DNA of 64,000 bases. Source: [Zimmermannella] faecalis ATCC 13722 (GTDB lineage Bacteria; Actinomycetota; Actinomycetes; Actinomycetales; Microbacteriaceae). Numbering within the stretch: position 1 is the stretch's first letter; each line of letters opens with the position of its first letter. Shown one piece after another: positions 1 through 9,104 of the stretch. Position numbers and translations under genes: made by a program. The DNA lies in contig NZ_KB907075.1 in the NCBI RefSeq assembly GCF_000381765.1, positions 186,001 through 250,000 of the forward strand. Direction: 5' to 3'. Under the pieces are notes generated by a model. It saw nothing but the letters and a program-made list of their open reading frames with translations. It was not told the DNA's origin and did not search any database.

Positions 1-514
1 TGATCGCCGCGAAGAGCAGCGCCGCCGAGATGATCCAGCCGAGCAGGGGCAGCACGAGGATGAACCCGAGTACCGAGCCGGCGGTGATGAGCGTCGCCCG
101 CCAGTTCATCTCGTGGGTCGGGCCGTCATCGTCGGCCGCCGGGGCCGGCGCGCTCGCCGCGAGCTGCGCATCCGCCTCACGGTGCTCGAGCGCGATCACC
201 TGCGTGTTCGCGTTGCCGACGTCGGTGAGCATGTCGCTCGAGACGTCGGGGCGAAGGGCGGCGTGCTCTTCGACGCGCTTGCGGGGGATGAGCGCCCGCA
301 CGAGCAGGTAGCCGCTCATGACGGTGAGGAGCACAGCGACGAGCAGCGGGAAGAACTCGGGGCCGGGCACGGCCTGGCCGCGCACCTCCATCGTGAGGGC
401 GCCGAAGACGAGCACGGCGGCGATCGCGAGGCCGATGGCCGCGACGAGGACGTCGCCCCATTTGATGGTGCGGGGGCGCGACGTCGTGCGGTCGCGCGTT
501 GGTGTTGCGGTCAT
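1..514 (-). CDS. tctB: Tripartite tricarboxylate transporter small membrane subunit TctB (3' part missing)
   Basis: The reading frame starts at the ATG at 514 and runs off the left edge, so about 171 residues are visible. After a short charged N-terminus (MTATPTRDRTTSRPRT) come membrane segments of the TctB type: one near residues 20-42, a second near 55-75 (EFFPLLVAVLLTVMSGYLLV), a long acidic/Ala loop, and two more hydrophobic stretches at the visible end. TctB is the small integral membrane subunit of the secondary TctABC carrier, in which TctC is the periplasmic-type binding protein and TctA the large permease. The start codon overlaps the tctC stop by four bases (ATGA), indicating translational coupling. 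tctA is expected just left of the window. The call rests on hydropathy and neighbourhood. Confidence 0.85.
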   Translation of the reverse strand, partial: MTATPTRDRTTSRPRTIKWGDVLVAAIGLAIAAVLVFGALTMEVRGQAVPGPEFFPLLVAVLLTVMSGYLLVRALIPRKRVEEHAALRPDVSSDMLTDVGNANTQVIALEHREADAQLAASAPAPAADDDGPTHEMNWRATLITAGSVLGFILVLPLLGWIISAALLFAAI

Positions 515-1491
515 AGTCCGAGCTCCTCCACGATCGCGTTGACCTCTTCTTGCTGCTGTTCGATGAACTGCTCGAACTCGTCACCGACCAGGTAGGTGTC
601 GGTCCAGCTGTTGCGCTCGAGCGCGGCGGTCCACTCTTCGGAGTCGCGCATCTCGGTGACGATGTCGACGAGCTCCTGCTTCTGCTCGTCGGTGATTCCC
701 GGCGGGGCGACGAAGCCGCGCCAGTTCGTCATCTGCACGTCGTAGCCGGCCTCGACGAGGGTCGGGGCGTCGACGCCCTCGACCGGGTCGGGCGCCGAGA
801 TCGCGATGAGCCGCAGCTGGCCCGCCTCGATCTGCGGTGCGACCTCGTTATAGCCCGAGGCGCCCGCCGTCGTCGTGTGCGAGAGCATCGCGCTGAGCGC
901 GTCACCGCCGCCCGAGTAGGCGATGTAGTTCACGTCGGCCGGGTCGATGCCGACCTCGCCCGCGAGCATCGCGGTTGTGAGGTGCTCGATCGAGCCGAGC
1001 GAGCCGCCCGCGAACGAGAACCCGGTCGGGTCGTCCTGCCACGCGGCGATGAAGTCGTCGAGGTCCTGAATGTCGCTGTCCGACGGCACGACGATGGCCG
1101 CGTAGTCGTCGGCGATGCGCGCGATCGGGGTGACGTCTTCGAGCGTCTCGTTCGGCTTCGACACGGCGATGCCGCCGACCATGACGCCGCCGGTCACCAT
1201 GAGGTAGTCGTCGCGGCCGGCCATCTGCACGCACTGCGAGAGGCCGATCGTGCCGCTCGCGCCGGGCACGTTGACGACCTGCGCGTTCGCGACGATGCCG
1301 TCGCTGCGCAGGGTCTGCTGTGCCGTGCGCGCGAAGCCGTCCCAGCCACCGCCGGGCGCGGCGGGCGCCATGATCGTGATCTTCGACCGCACGGTCGAGT
1401 TCGAGGCCGTGTTGATCGCATTGCCGAACGCGAAGACCGCGACGACGGCGACAACGACCCCGAATATGAGGTTGCGGATGATTTTGCCCAT
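511..1491 (-). CDS. tctC: Tripartite tricarboxylate transporter substrate-binding protein TctC
   Basis: A protein of 326 residues that captures a carboxylate outside the membrane and delivers it to TctAB. It begins with an N-terminal hydrophobic segment (IIRNLIFGVVVAVVAVFAFG), a signal peptide or anchor without a lipobox cysteine, followed by the Bug/TctC-family entry ITIMAPAAPGGGWD, where the PGGGWD loop contacts the ligand carboxylate. The family usually has 300-330 residues. I chose the ATG at 1491 because GGAG lies five bases upstream and the hydrophobic segment then sits properly at the N-terminus; an in-frame start at 1560 would add 23 residues encoded by the tandem repeat. It is divergent from the sensor kinase gene. 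Citrate or tricarballylate is the likely substrate, inferred from the tcuA neighbour. Confidence 0.92.
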   Translation of the reverse strand: MGKIIRNLIFGVVVAVVAVFAFGNAINTASNSTVRSKITIMAPAAPGGGWDGFARTAQQTLRSDGIVANAQVVNVPGASGTIGLSQCVQMAGRDDYLMVTGGVMVGGIAVSKPNETLEDVTPIARIADDYAAIVVPSDSDIQDLDDFIAAWQDDPTGFSFAGGSLGSIEHLTTAMLAGEVGIDPADVNYIAYSGGGDALSAMLSHTTTAGASGYNEVAPQIEAGQLRLIAISAPDPVEGVDAPTLVEAGYDVQMTNWRGFVAPPGITDEQKQELVDIVTEMRDSEEWTAALERNSWTDTYLVGDEFEQFIEQQQEEVNAIVEELGL

Positions 1492-1500
1492 CTGAACTCC

Positions 1501-1536
1501 GTTGTTCTGGAAACACCAGTTGTTCTGGAAACACCG
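1501..1536 (-). repeat. Two head-to-tail 18-bp repeats abutting the tctC ribosome binding site
   Basis: The 17 bases GTTGTTCTGGAAACACC occur at 1501-1517 and again at 1519-1535, a tandem unit of 18 bp. On the coding strand the second copy ends directly at the GGAG ribosome binding site of tctC. The pair may be an operator for the divergently encoded response regulator, or it may act in the mRNA leader. Which of these applies is inference; the repeat itself is plain. Confidence 0.8.
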
Positions 1537-1617
1537 GCGCGCGAGCGGCCCTGCCCGCACTGGGAAAACCCTACGAACCTCCCGAAGGCCTTGACGTGTT
1601 TCGTCGAGTAATGGTGG

Positions 1618-1635
1618 TTTTGGTCATTTCGGTCA
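1618..1635 (+). promoter_or_regulatory. Tandem 9-bp motif TTTyGGTCA in the tctC / sensor kinase intergenic region
   Basis: TTTTGGTCA at 1618-1626 is followed directly by TTTCGGTCA at 1627-1635. It lies about 50 bp upstream of the sensor kinase start and 125 bp upstream of tctC, in a locally AT-richer stretch between divergent genes. Direct repeats are a common arrangement for CitB/DcuR-type response regulators. This is a candidate only; no consensus is known to me for this clade. Confidence 0.35.
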
Positions 1636-1681
1636 CGCATGTGGTTGACTTCGTAGCGTCCGCTCGGTGCAAGGAGGCCCC

Positions 1682-3334
1682 ATGTCGCGAACCCGCGCGC
1701 CCAGGCGCCTGCGCGGCGCGCTCTTCACGGTGCAGATGGCGATCATCGTCGCCCTCGTCGCCGTCGTCGCGACCGTCGGCGTCGTGCGCTCCGCCGCATC
1801 CACCCAGGCCGCCGCAGAAGACCGCATCTACGGCCAGGCGCTCACACTGAGTCGACTCCCTACCGTCATCGAGGCGATGCGCAGCGACGACCCGCACGAG
1901 CAGATTCAGCCCATCGTCGACGCGGCCGTGAGCGCGGGCGACTTTCGCTACATCACGGTCGTCGGCATGGATAACCTCCGCGTCGCGCACGTCGACCCGA
2001 ACGAGGTCGGCGAGCCGGTCTCGAGCGACCACTCGGCGATCCGCGCGGGCGAGGAGTTTCGCGGCGTCGAGGAGGGCACGCAGGGCGTCACCTACCGCGT
2101 GAAGGTGCCGATTCGCGACGAGTCGGGCGAGGTCGTCGGCACGCTCTCGGTGGGCGAGCTCGTCGACGAGCTGCGCGAGGAGGCGCTCGCGCAGAGCCTG
2201 CCGCTCGCGCTCGCGTCGCTGCTCGCGATCATCGCGGGCGGCGTGCTCGCCTGGTTCGTCACGTCGTGGCTGCGCCGCAAGCTCTACGGCGTCGAGCCCG
2301 ACCAGCTCGCGCAGCTGCTGCAGGCGCACCGTGCCGTCATGGAGAGCACCGAAGAGGGCGTCATCACGACCGACGACGCGGGCCGGGTGCAGCTCGTGAA
2401 CGCCGAGGCGGCACGGATGCTCGGGGCCACGGCCGCCGACCTGGTCGGCAGCGAGCTCGACGCCCTGCCCGAGGAGCTCGCCGAGCTGCTCGCCGACGAC
2501 GAGCCCGTCTCGACCGAGCTTCGGCTCGTGCACCTCGAGCGCGGCTCGGTGTACGTGCAGGCGCGCGCGACGACCGCCGACGGCCGCGCGATCGGCCGCA
2601 TGCTCTCGCTGCGCGACCGCTCCCAGCTCGACGACGCGATCGCCCGGCTCGAGGCCCAGCGCGAGCAGGCACAGCTGCTGCGCATCGAGGCGCACGAGTT
2701 CGAGAACCGCATGCACGTGCTCTCGGGCCTGCTCGAGCTCGGCGAGTACGACGAGGCGCGCGCGTACCTCGAGTCGCAGCCGGCCGGCGCGCATCCGAGC
2801 GAGGTGTCGCGCCTCGAGCTCGACCCGATCGGGCCGACGCTGCTCGCGGCGCTCGTCTCGGCCCACGCCGACGCGGCGGCCCGCGAGCACGTCACGATCG
2901 AGCTCGCGCCCGAGTGCGAGGTGCCGGCCGAGCTCGCGGTCGACGCCGACGACCTGCTCGTCGTCGCGAACCTCGTGACGAACGCCGTCGAGGCGACCGG
3001 GTTCGGCGGCACGGTGCGGCTCACCCTCGCGGTCGACCCGGGCGACGACGCGCTCGAGGTCGTCGTCGAAGACGACGGGCCCGGCCTGCCCCTCTCCCCC
3101 GAGCGACTCACGACCGCCGGCGTCACGACGAAACCGATCGACCGCGAGCGCCACGGCATCGGCCTGCGGTCGGTGCGCGAGGTCGTGGATGCGCGCGGCG
3201 GCGAGCTGCGGTTCGGCGAGTCGCCGCTCGGCGGCGCGCTCGTCGAGGCGGTGCTGCCGCGGCCCGCAGCCAACTCCCCCGATGAACCCGCCGACCAACC
3301 GACCGAGCCGCCAGCCGAGGAGCCGAACGCATGA
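1682..3334 (+). CDS. CitA/DcuS-type sensor histidine kinase for carboxylates
   Basis: A membrane sensor kinase of 550 residues. Domains in order: TM1 near residues 14-36, an extracytoplasmic sensor of about 135 residues (Cache-like, carboxylate-binding in the CitA/DcuS family), TM2 near 174-198 (ALASLLAIIAGGVLAWFV), a cytoplasmic PAS domain (ESTEEGVITTDDAGRVQLVN), a SpoOB-like dimerisation helix with the phospho-acceptor His338 in HEFENRMHVLSGLLELG, and a HATPase with an N box (NLVTNAVEA), G1 (DDGPGLP) and G2 (ERHGIGL). The ATG at 1682 follows AAGGAGG at 1671. It overlaps the response regulator by ATGA. Divergent orientation from tctCB suggests it senses the transported tri- or dicarboxylate. 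Confidence 0.93.
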   Translation: MSRTRAPRRLRGALFTVQMAIIVALVAVVATVGVVRSAASTQAAAEDRIYGQALTLSRLPTVIEAMRSDDPHEQIQPIVDAAVSAGDFRYITVVGMDNLRVAHVDPNEVGEPVSSDHSAIRAGEEFRGVEEGTQGVTYRVKVPIRDESGEVVGTLSVGELVDELREEALAQSLPLALASLLAIIAGGVLAWFVTSWLRRKLYGVEPDQLAQLLQAHRAVMESTEEGVITTDDAGRVQLVNAEAARMLGATAADLVGSELDALPEELAELLADDEPVSTELRLVHLERGSVYVQARATTADGRAIGRMLSLRDRSQLDDAIARLEAQREQAQLLRIEAHEFENRMHVLSGLLELGEYDEARAYLESQPAGAHPSEVSRLELDPIGPTLLAALVSAHADAAAREHVTIELAPECEVPAELAVDADDLLVVANLVTNAVEATGFGGTVRLTLAVDPGDDALEVVVEDDGPGLPLSPERLTTAGVTTKPIDRERHGIGLRSVREVVDARGGELRFGESPLGGALVEAVLPRPAANSPDEPADQPTEPPAEEPNA

Positions 3335-4026
3335 CGCCCATCCGCACCCTCATCGTCGACGACGACTTCGCCGTCGGCCGGCTCCACGGCTCGTTCCTCG
3401 CCGAGGTGCCCGGCTTCGAGCTCGCCGGTAGCGAGCTCACCGCCTCGGCCGCGCTCGGGCGCATCCGCCAGGGCGGCATCGATCTGCTGCTGCTCGACCT
3501 CTACCTGCCCGACCTCAGCGGCGTCGACCTGCTGCGGCGCATCCGCTCCGACGCGGGGCTCGACGTCGACGTGATCATGGTGAGCGCCGCCTTCGAAGCG
3601 GAGCTCGTCGAGCAGGCCGTCTCGCTCGGGGTCATCGACTTTCTGCGCAAGCCGTTCACGCACGACGCGTTCACGTCGCGGCTGCAGTCGTACGCGACGT
3701 GGGCGCAGCATCGGCGGCGGATGCGCGACTTCGGCCAGCTCTCGCAGGCGCAGATCGACCTCCTGCTCGCCCGGGGCGCGCAGGCGACCTCGCCGTCGGT
3801 GCCGAAGGGGCTCAGCGCCGCGACGCGGGAGCGGGTGATCTCGGTGCTTGAGGAGGCGAGCGCCGCCGTGACGGCGGGCGAGCTCGCCGAGCAGACCGGG
3901 CTGTCGCGAGTGAGCGCGCGGCGGTACCTCGAGCTACTCGTGCACGAGGGGCTCGTCGAGATGCGGCCGCGCTACGGCGAGGCGGGCCGGCCCCAGCACG
4001 AGTATCGCTGGGGCGCGGGGTCGTAA
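3331..4026 (+). CDS. CitB/DcuR-type response regulator
   Basis: A DNA-binding response regulator of 231 residues, the partner of the kinase whose stop it overlaps. The receiver domain (residues 1-120) has the acidic pocket LIVDDDF, the phosphorylation site Asp56 in LLLLDLYLPDLSG, and the conserved Lys in FLRKPF. The C-terminal half (about 150-231) is a winged helix typical of CitB/DcuR regulators (TAGELAEQTGLSRVSARRYL). It probably activates tctCBA, and perhaps tcuA 80 bp downstream, when the sensor detects the carboxylate. The target assignment is inference from position. Confidence 0.93.
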   Translation: MTPIRTLIVDDDFAVGRLHGSFLAEVPGFELAGSELTASAALGRIRQGGIDLLLLDLYLPDLSGVDLLRRIRSDAGLDVDVIMVSAAFEAELVEQAVSLGVIDFLRKPFTHDAFTSRLQSYATWAQHRRRMRDFGQLSQAQIDLLLARGAQATSPSVPKGLSAATRERVISVLEEASAAVTAGELAEQTGLSRVSARRYLELLVHEGLVEMRPRYGEAGRPQHEYRWGAGS

Positions 4027-4047
4027 TCGGCCGACGCATCCGGGCCC

Positions 4048-4088
4048 TTGCCACCGCGACTCCGGCAATGTATACATTTGTATACAAA
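4048..4088 (+). promoter_or_regulatory. tcuA promoter covered by a double GTATAC GntR-type operator
   Basis: A -35 candidate TTGCCA (4048-4053) is followed after 17 bp by a -10 candidate TATACA (4071-4076). Two palindromes overlie the -10 and start region: TGTATACA (4069-4076) and TTGTATACAA (4078-4087), ten bp apart and so on the same helical face. FadR/FCD-type GntR regulators bind short TnGT-ACnA palindromes of this form. The GntR gene at 5587 in the same unit is the obvious candidate, which would make it autoregulatory. Confidence 0.6.
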
Positions 4089-4106
4089 CAAGCCACAGGA
4101 GGTCGC

Positions 4107-5576
4107 ATGTCCGAAGCACTCGAAACCGACGTCGTCATCGTCGGCGGCGGCAACGCCGGATTCACCGCCCTGCACGCCGCAACCGAGCGCGGCCGCCGCG
4201 TCGTACTCCTCGAGGCGGGCACCCCCGACCTCGCGGGCGGCAACAGCTACTACACCGCCGGCGCGACGCGCATCACGCACAACGGCCTCGACGACCTGCG
4301 CGACTGGCTCGAGCCCGACGAGCGGTGGGCGACCTCGATCGTGCCACCGTACAGCGCCGACGACTACCGGGCCGACCTCGCGAAGGTCACCGAGGGGCGC
4401 AACGACCCCGAGCTCACCGAGGTGCTCGTCGCCGAGGTCACCGACACCCTGAAGTGGCTCCACGGCAAGGGCCTGAAGTATCGCCTCATGTACGAGCGCC
4501 AGGCGTACGAGCGCCCCGACGGCTCGTACCTGTTCTGGGGCGGCCTGCACGTCGGCAACGTCGGCGGCGGCGAGGGCCTCATCGCCGACCACACCCGTGC
4601 GGCGGTCGAGGCGGGCGCCGACCTGCGCTACGGCCACCGCGCGACCGAGCTCATCCACGAGAACGGCCGCGTCGTCGGCGTGCGCGCGACTGGACCCGAG
4701 GGCGAGCTCGAGGTGCGGGCCGAGTCGGTGATTCTCACCGCGGGCGGCTTCGAGGCGAACCCCGAGCTGCGCCGCGAATATCTCGGCGAGGGCTGGGAAA
4801 ACGCGAAGGTGCGCGGCACTCCCTTCAACCAGGGCGACATGCTCCGCGCGGCGCTTGAGCTCGGCGCTGGCCGCGGCGGCGACTGGGAGACCTGCCACTC
4901 GGTGCAGTGGGACGCCTTCCTGCCCGAGAACGAGTCGAACCGCGAGCTCACGAACCGCCTCACGCGCCAGAGCTACCCGCTCGGCATCATCGTGAACCGC
5001 GAGGGCAAGCGGTTCCTCGACGAGGGCGCCGATTTCCGCAACTACACGTACGCGAAGTACGGCCGCGAGATCCTCCGCCAGCCGGGCTCGGTCGCGTGGC
5101 AGGTCTTCGACGCGAAGCTGCGCCCCATGCTGCGCGTCGAGGAGTACGACATGCCCGGCATCTCGGTCGAGCAGGCCAACACGATCGAGGAGCTCGCCGA
5201 GAAGATCGGCGTCGACCCGGCCGCCCTCAGCGAGACCGTGCGCGACTTCAACGCGTCGATCGACCGCTCGAAGACCTTCGACCCGACGGTGAAGGATGCG
5301 CGCCGCGCCGACACGACGCCGCCGAAGTCGAACTGGGCGGCCGAGCTCGAGACCGGCCCGTTCTACGCCTACGGCGTCACGTGCGGCATCACCTTCACGT
5401 TCGGCGGCCTGAAGTCGGATACGTCGGGTCGCGTGCTCGACGAGTCGGGCGAGCCGATCGCGGGGCTGTTCGTCGCCGGCGAGATGCTCGGTGGGCTGTT
5501 CAGCAAGAACTACCCGGGCGGCTCGGGCCTCGCCGCGGGCGTCGTGTTTGGGCGCCGGGCGGGCGCGCTCGCCTAG
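4107..5576 (+). CDS. tcuA: FAD-dependent tricarballylate dehydrogenase TcuA
   Basis: A flavoprotein of 489 residues from the fumarate reductase/succinate dehydrogenase flavoprotein superfamily. In the characterised Salmonella system TcuA oxidises tricarballylate to cis-aconitate, which enters the TCA cycle. Seen here: the Rossmann FAD motif VVIVGGGNAGFTAL at residues 9-22, the TcuA-like stretch GGNSYYTAGA, a segment YSADDYRADLAKVTEGR typical of this family, and a C-terminal FAD-contact GGLFSKNYPGGSGLAAG. AGGAGG at 4097 precedes the ATG at 4107. TcuB, the electron-transfer partner in Salmonella, is not nearby. The TctABC carrier would supply substrate. A related dehydrogenase with another substrate remains possible. 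Confidence 0.85.
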   Translation: MSEALETDVVIVGGGNAGFTALHAATERGRRVVLLEAGTPDLAGGNSYYTAGATRITHNGLDDLRDWLEPDERWATSIVPPYSADDYRADLAKVTEGRNDPELTEVLVAEVTDTLKWLHGKGLKYRLMYERQAYERPDGSYLFWGGLHVGNVGGGEGLIADHTRAAVEAGADLRYGHRATELIHENGRVVGVRATGPEGELEVRAESVILTAGGFEANPELRREYLGEGWENAKVRGTPFNQGDMLRAALELGAGRGGDWETCHSVQWDAFLPENESNRELTNRLTRQSYPLGIIVNREGKRFLDEGADFRNYTYAKYGREILRQPGSVAWQVFDAKLRPMLRVEEYDMPGISVEQANTIEELAEKIGVDPAALSETVRDFNASIDRSKTFDPTVKDARRADTTPPKSNWAAELETGPFYAYGVTCGITFTFGGLKSDTSGRVLDESGEPIAGLFVAGEMLGGLFSKNYPGGSGLAAGVVFGRRAGALA

Positions 5577-5586
5577 ATTGGGCAGC

Positions 5587-6240
5587 ATGTCTTCGAAGCG
5601 TTCGAGCGAGAGTCCCGCGAGCCTCACCGCGCTGTTGCGCGACGAGATCGTCGCGGGCACCCTCGCGCCCGGCACGGCGCTGCGCGAGGTCGCGCTCGCC
5701 GAACGCTTCGGAGTGTCCCGCACGCCGGTGCGGGAGGCACTCACCCGGCTCGAGGGGCTCGGCCTGCTCGAGCGGGATGGGCGCACCCTGCGCGTGACGG
5801 CGCCCGACCCCGACCGCATCCTGCACACCTACCAGGTGCGCATCGCGCTCGAGGGCGAGGCTGCGGCCGAGGCCGCCGCGAACCGGCAGCTCGGCGACCT
5901 CGTGCGCCTCGAGGGGCTCGTCGCCCGCGACCGGGCGCTCGAGCAGCCGAGCGACGCGCAGCGGCTCTCGACGAACGTCGAGTTTCACGAGGCGCTCTGG
6001 GCCGCCGCGCACAATCCCGTGCTCGTCGACCTGCTCGAGCGGCTCTCGCTGCACCTCACGAACGCGCCCCACTCGACGCTCTCGGTCGGCGACCGCTGGG
6101 CGCGCTCGCTCGACGAACACGAGGCGCTCGTCGCCGCGATCGACGCCCGCGACGAAGAGCTCGCGCGCCGCCTCGCGAGCGACCACATGCGGGCCGCCCG
6201 CGACCTGCGCATCCGGCTGCTGCGGGAGTTCGCGCGGTAG
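5587..6240 (+). CDS. GntR family (FCD domain) transcriptional regulator
   Basis: A regulator of 217 residues. The N-terminal winged helix (about residues 10-75) carries the GntR signature LAERFGVSRTPVREALTRLE; the C-terminal all-helical FCD domain (about 85-215) has the Asp/His metal- or ligand-binding pattern (EFHEALW, HEALVAAI, HMRAARDL). It begins 10 bases after the tcuA stop and is probably cotranscribed with it. FCD regulators usually repress and respond to small carboxylates, fitting control of tcuA through the GTATAC palindromes at 4069-4087. The effector is not deducible. Confidence 0.9.
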   Translation: MSSKRSSESPASLTALLRDEIVAGTLAPGTALREVALAERFGVSRTPVREALTRLEGLGLLERDGRTLRVTAPDPDRILHTYQVRIALEGEAAAEAAANRQLGDLVRLEGLVARDRALEQPSDAQRLSTNVEFHEALWAAAHNPVLVDLLERLSLHLTNAPHSTLSVGDRWARSLDEHEALVAAIDARDEELARRLASDHMRAARDLRIRLLREFAR

Positions 6241-6243
6241 CGC

Positions 6244-7620
6244 CTACTTGGCGATGAACTTCAGCCGCTCGTTGACGAACTCACCCATACCGAGCGGGCC
6301 CATCTCACGGCCGAACCCAGAGCGCTTCACGCCGCCGAAGGGAAGCTCGGCCGACTCGGCCGCGACGATGTTCACGTGGGTCATGCCGGTCTCGAGCCGC
6401 GACGCGATCCGCTCGGCACGGGCGACGTCGCTCGCGAATACCGACCCGCCAAGGCCGTAGTCGGAGTCGTTCGCGAGTTCGAGGGCCTCCTCGTCGCTCG
6501 ACACCTTGAAGACGGTTGCCACGGGTCCGAAGAACTCTTCGCGGTACGAGTCGGTATCGCGGCCCACACCCGTGAGCACCGCCGGCGAGTAGTACGCGCT
6601 CGTGTCGTCGCGAAGCTCGCCGCCGACCTCGAGCGTCGCCCCCTCGGCGATCGCACGCTGCACCTGGGCGTCGACCTTCTCGGCCGCGGCGCGGCTCGAG
6701 AGCGGGGCGTACCCGCGCTCGGGCATGTCGAGGGGATCCCCCGGCACGAGCCCGGTGGCGAGCTTCTTCAGCTCGGCCACAAACTCGTCGTACACGGTGT
6801 CGAGCACGATCATGCGCTTGTTCGAGTTGCAGACCTGCCCGCCGTTGTAGACGCGGAAGTCCCAGCCATCCTTCGCGACCTGCGCGACATCGTCGACGTC
6901 GAGCACGACCATCGCGTCGGTGCCGCCGAGTTCGAGCACCGCCTTCTTCAGGTTTCGGCCGGCCTGTTCGCCGATGATCGCGCCGGCGGCGTCAGAGCCC
7001 GTCAGCGAGACGCCCTGCACCCGCGGGTCGGCGATGATCGAGGCGATCTGCCCGTGCGACGCGAACAGTGCCTGGTACCCGCCCTCGGGCACGCCCGCGT
7101 CACGCATGATCTCTTCGATCGTGAGCGCAGAGCGGCCGCAGATGTCGGCGTGCTTCAGCAGAATCGTGTTACCGAGCACGAGGTTCGGCGCCGCGAAGCG
7201 AGCGACCTGGTAGTACGGGAAGTTCCAGGGCATGACACCGAGCAGTGGGCCGACGGGGCGGCGCTCGATCATTGCCGTGCCGGGGATCGTGCTCGGAATT
7301 TCGTAGGACGTCGCGAGACTCGGGCCGTGCACGCCGTAGTAGTCGATGATCGAGGTCGCGAACTCGACCTCGTCGACCGCCTCGGCGTAGGTCTTCCCCA
7401 TCTCGAGCGAGATCGTGCGGGCGAGCTCATCCTTTCGCTCTTCGAACAGCTCCGCCACGCGGCGCACGATCGCGGCGCGCTCCTGCACGCTGCGCTCGCG
7501 CCATTCGAGATGCTCGGCGGTCGCACGCGCGACCGCCCCCTCGATCTGCGCATCGGTGAACTCGTCGAAGGTCTCGACGATCTCGCCGGTTGCAGGGTTT
7601 TGGACTCGATAATTCGACAC
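6244..7620 (-). CDS. gabD: NAD(P)-dependent succinate-semialdehyde dehydrogenase (GabD1-like)
   Basis: An aldehyde dehydrogenase of 458 residues, resembling the short actinobacterial GabD1 type rather than the 480-500 residue forms. Visible motifs are MPWNFPYYQVARFAAPN (cofactor pocket), the general-base Glu in ELGGTDAMVVL, the catalytic Cys in NGGQVCNSNKR, and EEFFGPVATVFK followed by SELPFGGVKRSGFGREM. It would oxidise succinate semialdehyde to succinate. It is a single gene converging with the GntR gene on its left and followed upstream by purA. It could complete the catabolic pathway suggested for 10400-18641, whose likely product is succinate semialdehyde, but it also serves GABA catabolism in many bacteria. 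Confidence 0.85.
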   Translation of the reverse strand: MSNYRVQNPATGEIVETFDEFTDAQIEGAVARATAEHLEWRERSVQERAAIVRRVAELFEERKDELARTISLEMGKTYAEAVDEVEFATSIIDYYGVHGPSLATSYEIPSTIPGTAMIERRPVGPLLGVMPWNFPYYQVARFAAPNLVLGNTILLKHADICGRSALTIEEIMRDAGVPEGGYQALFASHGQIASIIADPRVQGVSLTGSDAAGAIIGEQAGRNLKKAVLELGGTDAMVVLDVDDVAQVAKDGWDFRVYNGGQVCNSNKRMIVLDTVYDEFVAELKKLATGLVPGDPLDMPERGYAPLSSRAAAEKVDAQVQRAIAEGATLEVGGELRDDTSAYYSPAVLTGVGRDTDSYREEFFGPVATVFKVSSDEEALELANDSDYGLGGSVFASDVARAERIASRLETGMTHVNIVAAESAELPFGGVKRSGFGREMGPLGMGEFVNERLKFIAK

Positions 7621-7691
7621 TTCACGCCTCCGTTGGTGTGTGTGGTGATTGGTCTTTGGCCGCTCGTCGCCGAGCAGCCGACTAGCAGCCC

Positions 7692-8981
7692 TTAGTCGCC
7701 GAGCAGGTTGTGCAGCTCGATGATGTGGTCGCGGGCCGGGCCCGTGCCGATCGCCGAGATGCGGGCGCCCGAGAGCTCCTCGATCGCCTTCACGTAGTCC
7801 TGCGCGTTCTTCGGCAGGTCGCTGAAGTCGCTCACGCCCGAGATGTCCTCGGTCCAGCCGGGGAACTCCTCGTAGATCGGCTTCGCGTGGTGGAAGTCCG
7901 ACTGCGACATCGGCATCTCGTCGAAGCGGGTGCCGTCGACGTCGTACGCGACGCAGACCGGAATCGTCTCGAAGGTCGAGAGCACGTCGAGCTTCGTCAT
8001 GACGATGTCGGTGAAGCCGTTGATGCGCGACGAGTAGCGGGCGACGACCGAGTCGAACCAGCCGGTGCGGCGCGGGCGGCCCGTCGTCGTACCGAACTCG
8101 CCGCCGCGCTCGCGCAGCTTGTCGCCGAACTCGTCGTCGAGCTCGGTCGGGAACGGGCCCGAGCCGACGCGCGTGATGTACGCCTTCTGAATACCGACGA
8201 TGCGGTCGATCTGGCGCGGCGAGACGCCCGAACCGGTCGCGACGCCGCCCGCGGTCGCCGACGACGAGGTCACGTACGGGTACGTGCCGTGGTCGATGTC
8301 GAGCATCGTGGCCTGGCCGGCCTCGAACACGACGGTCTCGCCGCGGCCGAGGGCCTCGTGCAGCTCGAGCGCCGTGTCGCCGACCATGGGCGCGAGCCGC
8401 TCGGAGTACTGCAACAGGTTGTCGGTGATCTCGTCGACGCTGAACGCGCGACGGTTGTAGGTCTTCACGAGCATCTCGTTCTTCGGACCGAGCGCGCCCT
8501 CGACCTTCTGGCGCAGGATGTTCTCGTCGAAGAGGTCTTGGATGCGGATGCCCACGCGGGTCATCTTGTCGGCGTAGGTGGGGCCGATGCCGCGGCCGGT
8601 CGTGCCGATGCGGCGCTTGCCGAGGAACCGCTCGGTCACCTGGTCGAGCGCGCGGTTGTACTCGGGAATCACGTGGGCGTTGCCCGAGACGCGGAGCTTC
8701 GAGGTGTCGAGCCCGCGCTCCTCGAGGTGGTCGAGCTCTTCGAAGAGCACGCCGAGGTCGACGACGACGCCGTTGCCGATGACGGGCGTGACGCCGGGGG
8801 TCAGGATGCCCGAGGGCAGCAGGTGCAGCGCGTACTTCTCGTCGCCAATCACGACGGTGTGGCCGGCGTTGTTACCGCCGTTGAACTTCACGACATAGTC
8901 GATGCGGCCGCCGAGCAGGTCGGTGGCCTTGCCCTTACCCTCGTCGCCCCACTGACTTCCGATGATTGCTACGCCTGGCAT
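7692..8981 (-). CDS. purA: Adenylosuccinate synthetase
   Basis: A protein of 429 residues, the family's normal length. It makes adenylosuccinate from IMP, aspartate and GTP, the first committed step to AMP. Seen: the N-terminal GTP loop [11 protein letters not shown] containing the catalytic Asp, the His in [26 protein letters not shown], and [19 protein letters not shown] with the switch loop. The C-terminus has GPARDHII, the GTP-binding end. It is a lone leftward gene with about 120 bp upstream before the DUF3151 gene; purA and a DUF3151 gene are close neighbours in mycobacteria as well. Confidence 0.97.
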   Translation of the reverse strand: MPGVAIIGSQWGDEGKGKATDLLGGRIDYVVKFNGGNNAGHTVVIGDEKYALHLLPSGILTPGVTPVIGNGVVVDLGVLFEELDHLEERGLDTSKLRVSGNAHVIPEYNRALDQVTERFLGKRRIGTTGRGIGPTYADKMTRVGIRIQDLFDENILRQKVEGALGPKNEMLVKTYNRRAFSVDEITDNLLQYSERLAPMVGDTALELHEALGRGETVVFEAGQATMLDIDHGTYPYVTSSSATAGGVATGSGVSPRQIDRIVGIQKAYITRVGSGPFPTELDDEFGDKLRERGGEFGTTTGRPRRTGWFDSVVARYSSRINGFTDIVMTKLDVLSTFETIPVCVAYDVDGTRFDEMPMSQSDFHHAKPIYEEFPGWTEDISGVSDFSDLPKNAQDYVKAIEELSGARISAIGTGPARDHIIELHNLLGD

Positions 8982-9104
8982 GAGCTCCCTAACTATCGCT
9001 CGTTCCGGACCGCGTCGACTCCGACGCGAACCAGCTCACTACTCTACTGCGCCCGCTGCCGGGCGCGCCCGCCTATTGGCTCGGCCGCCTACTGGTTTGC
9101 CCGT

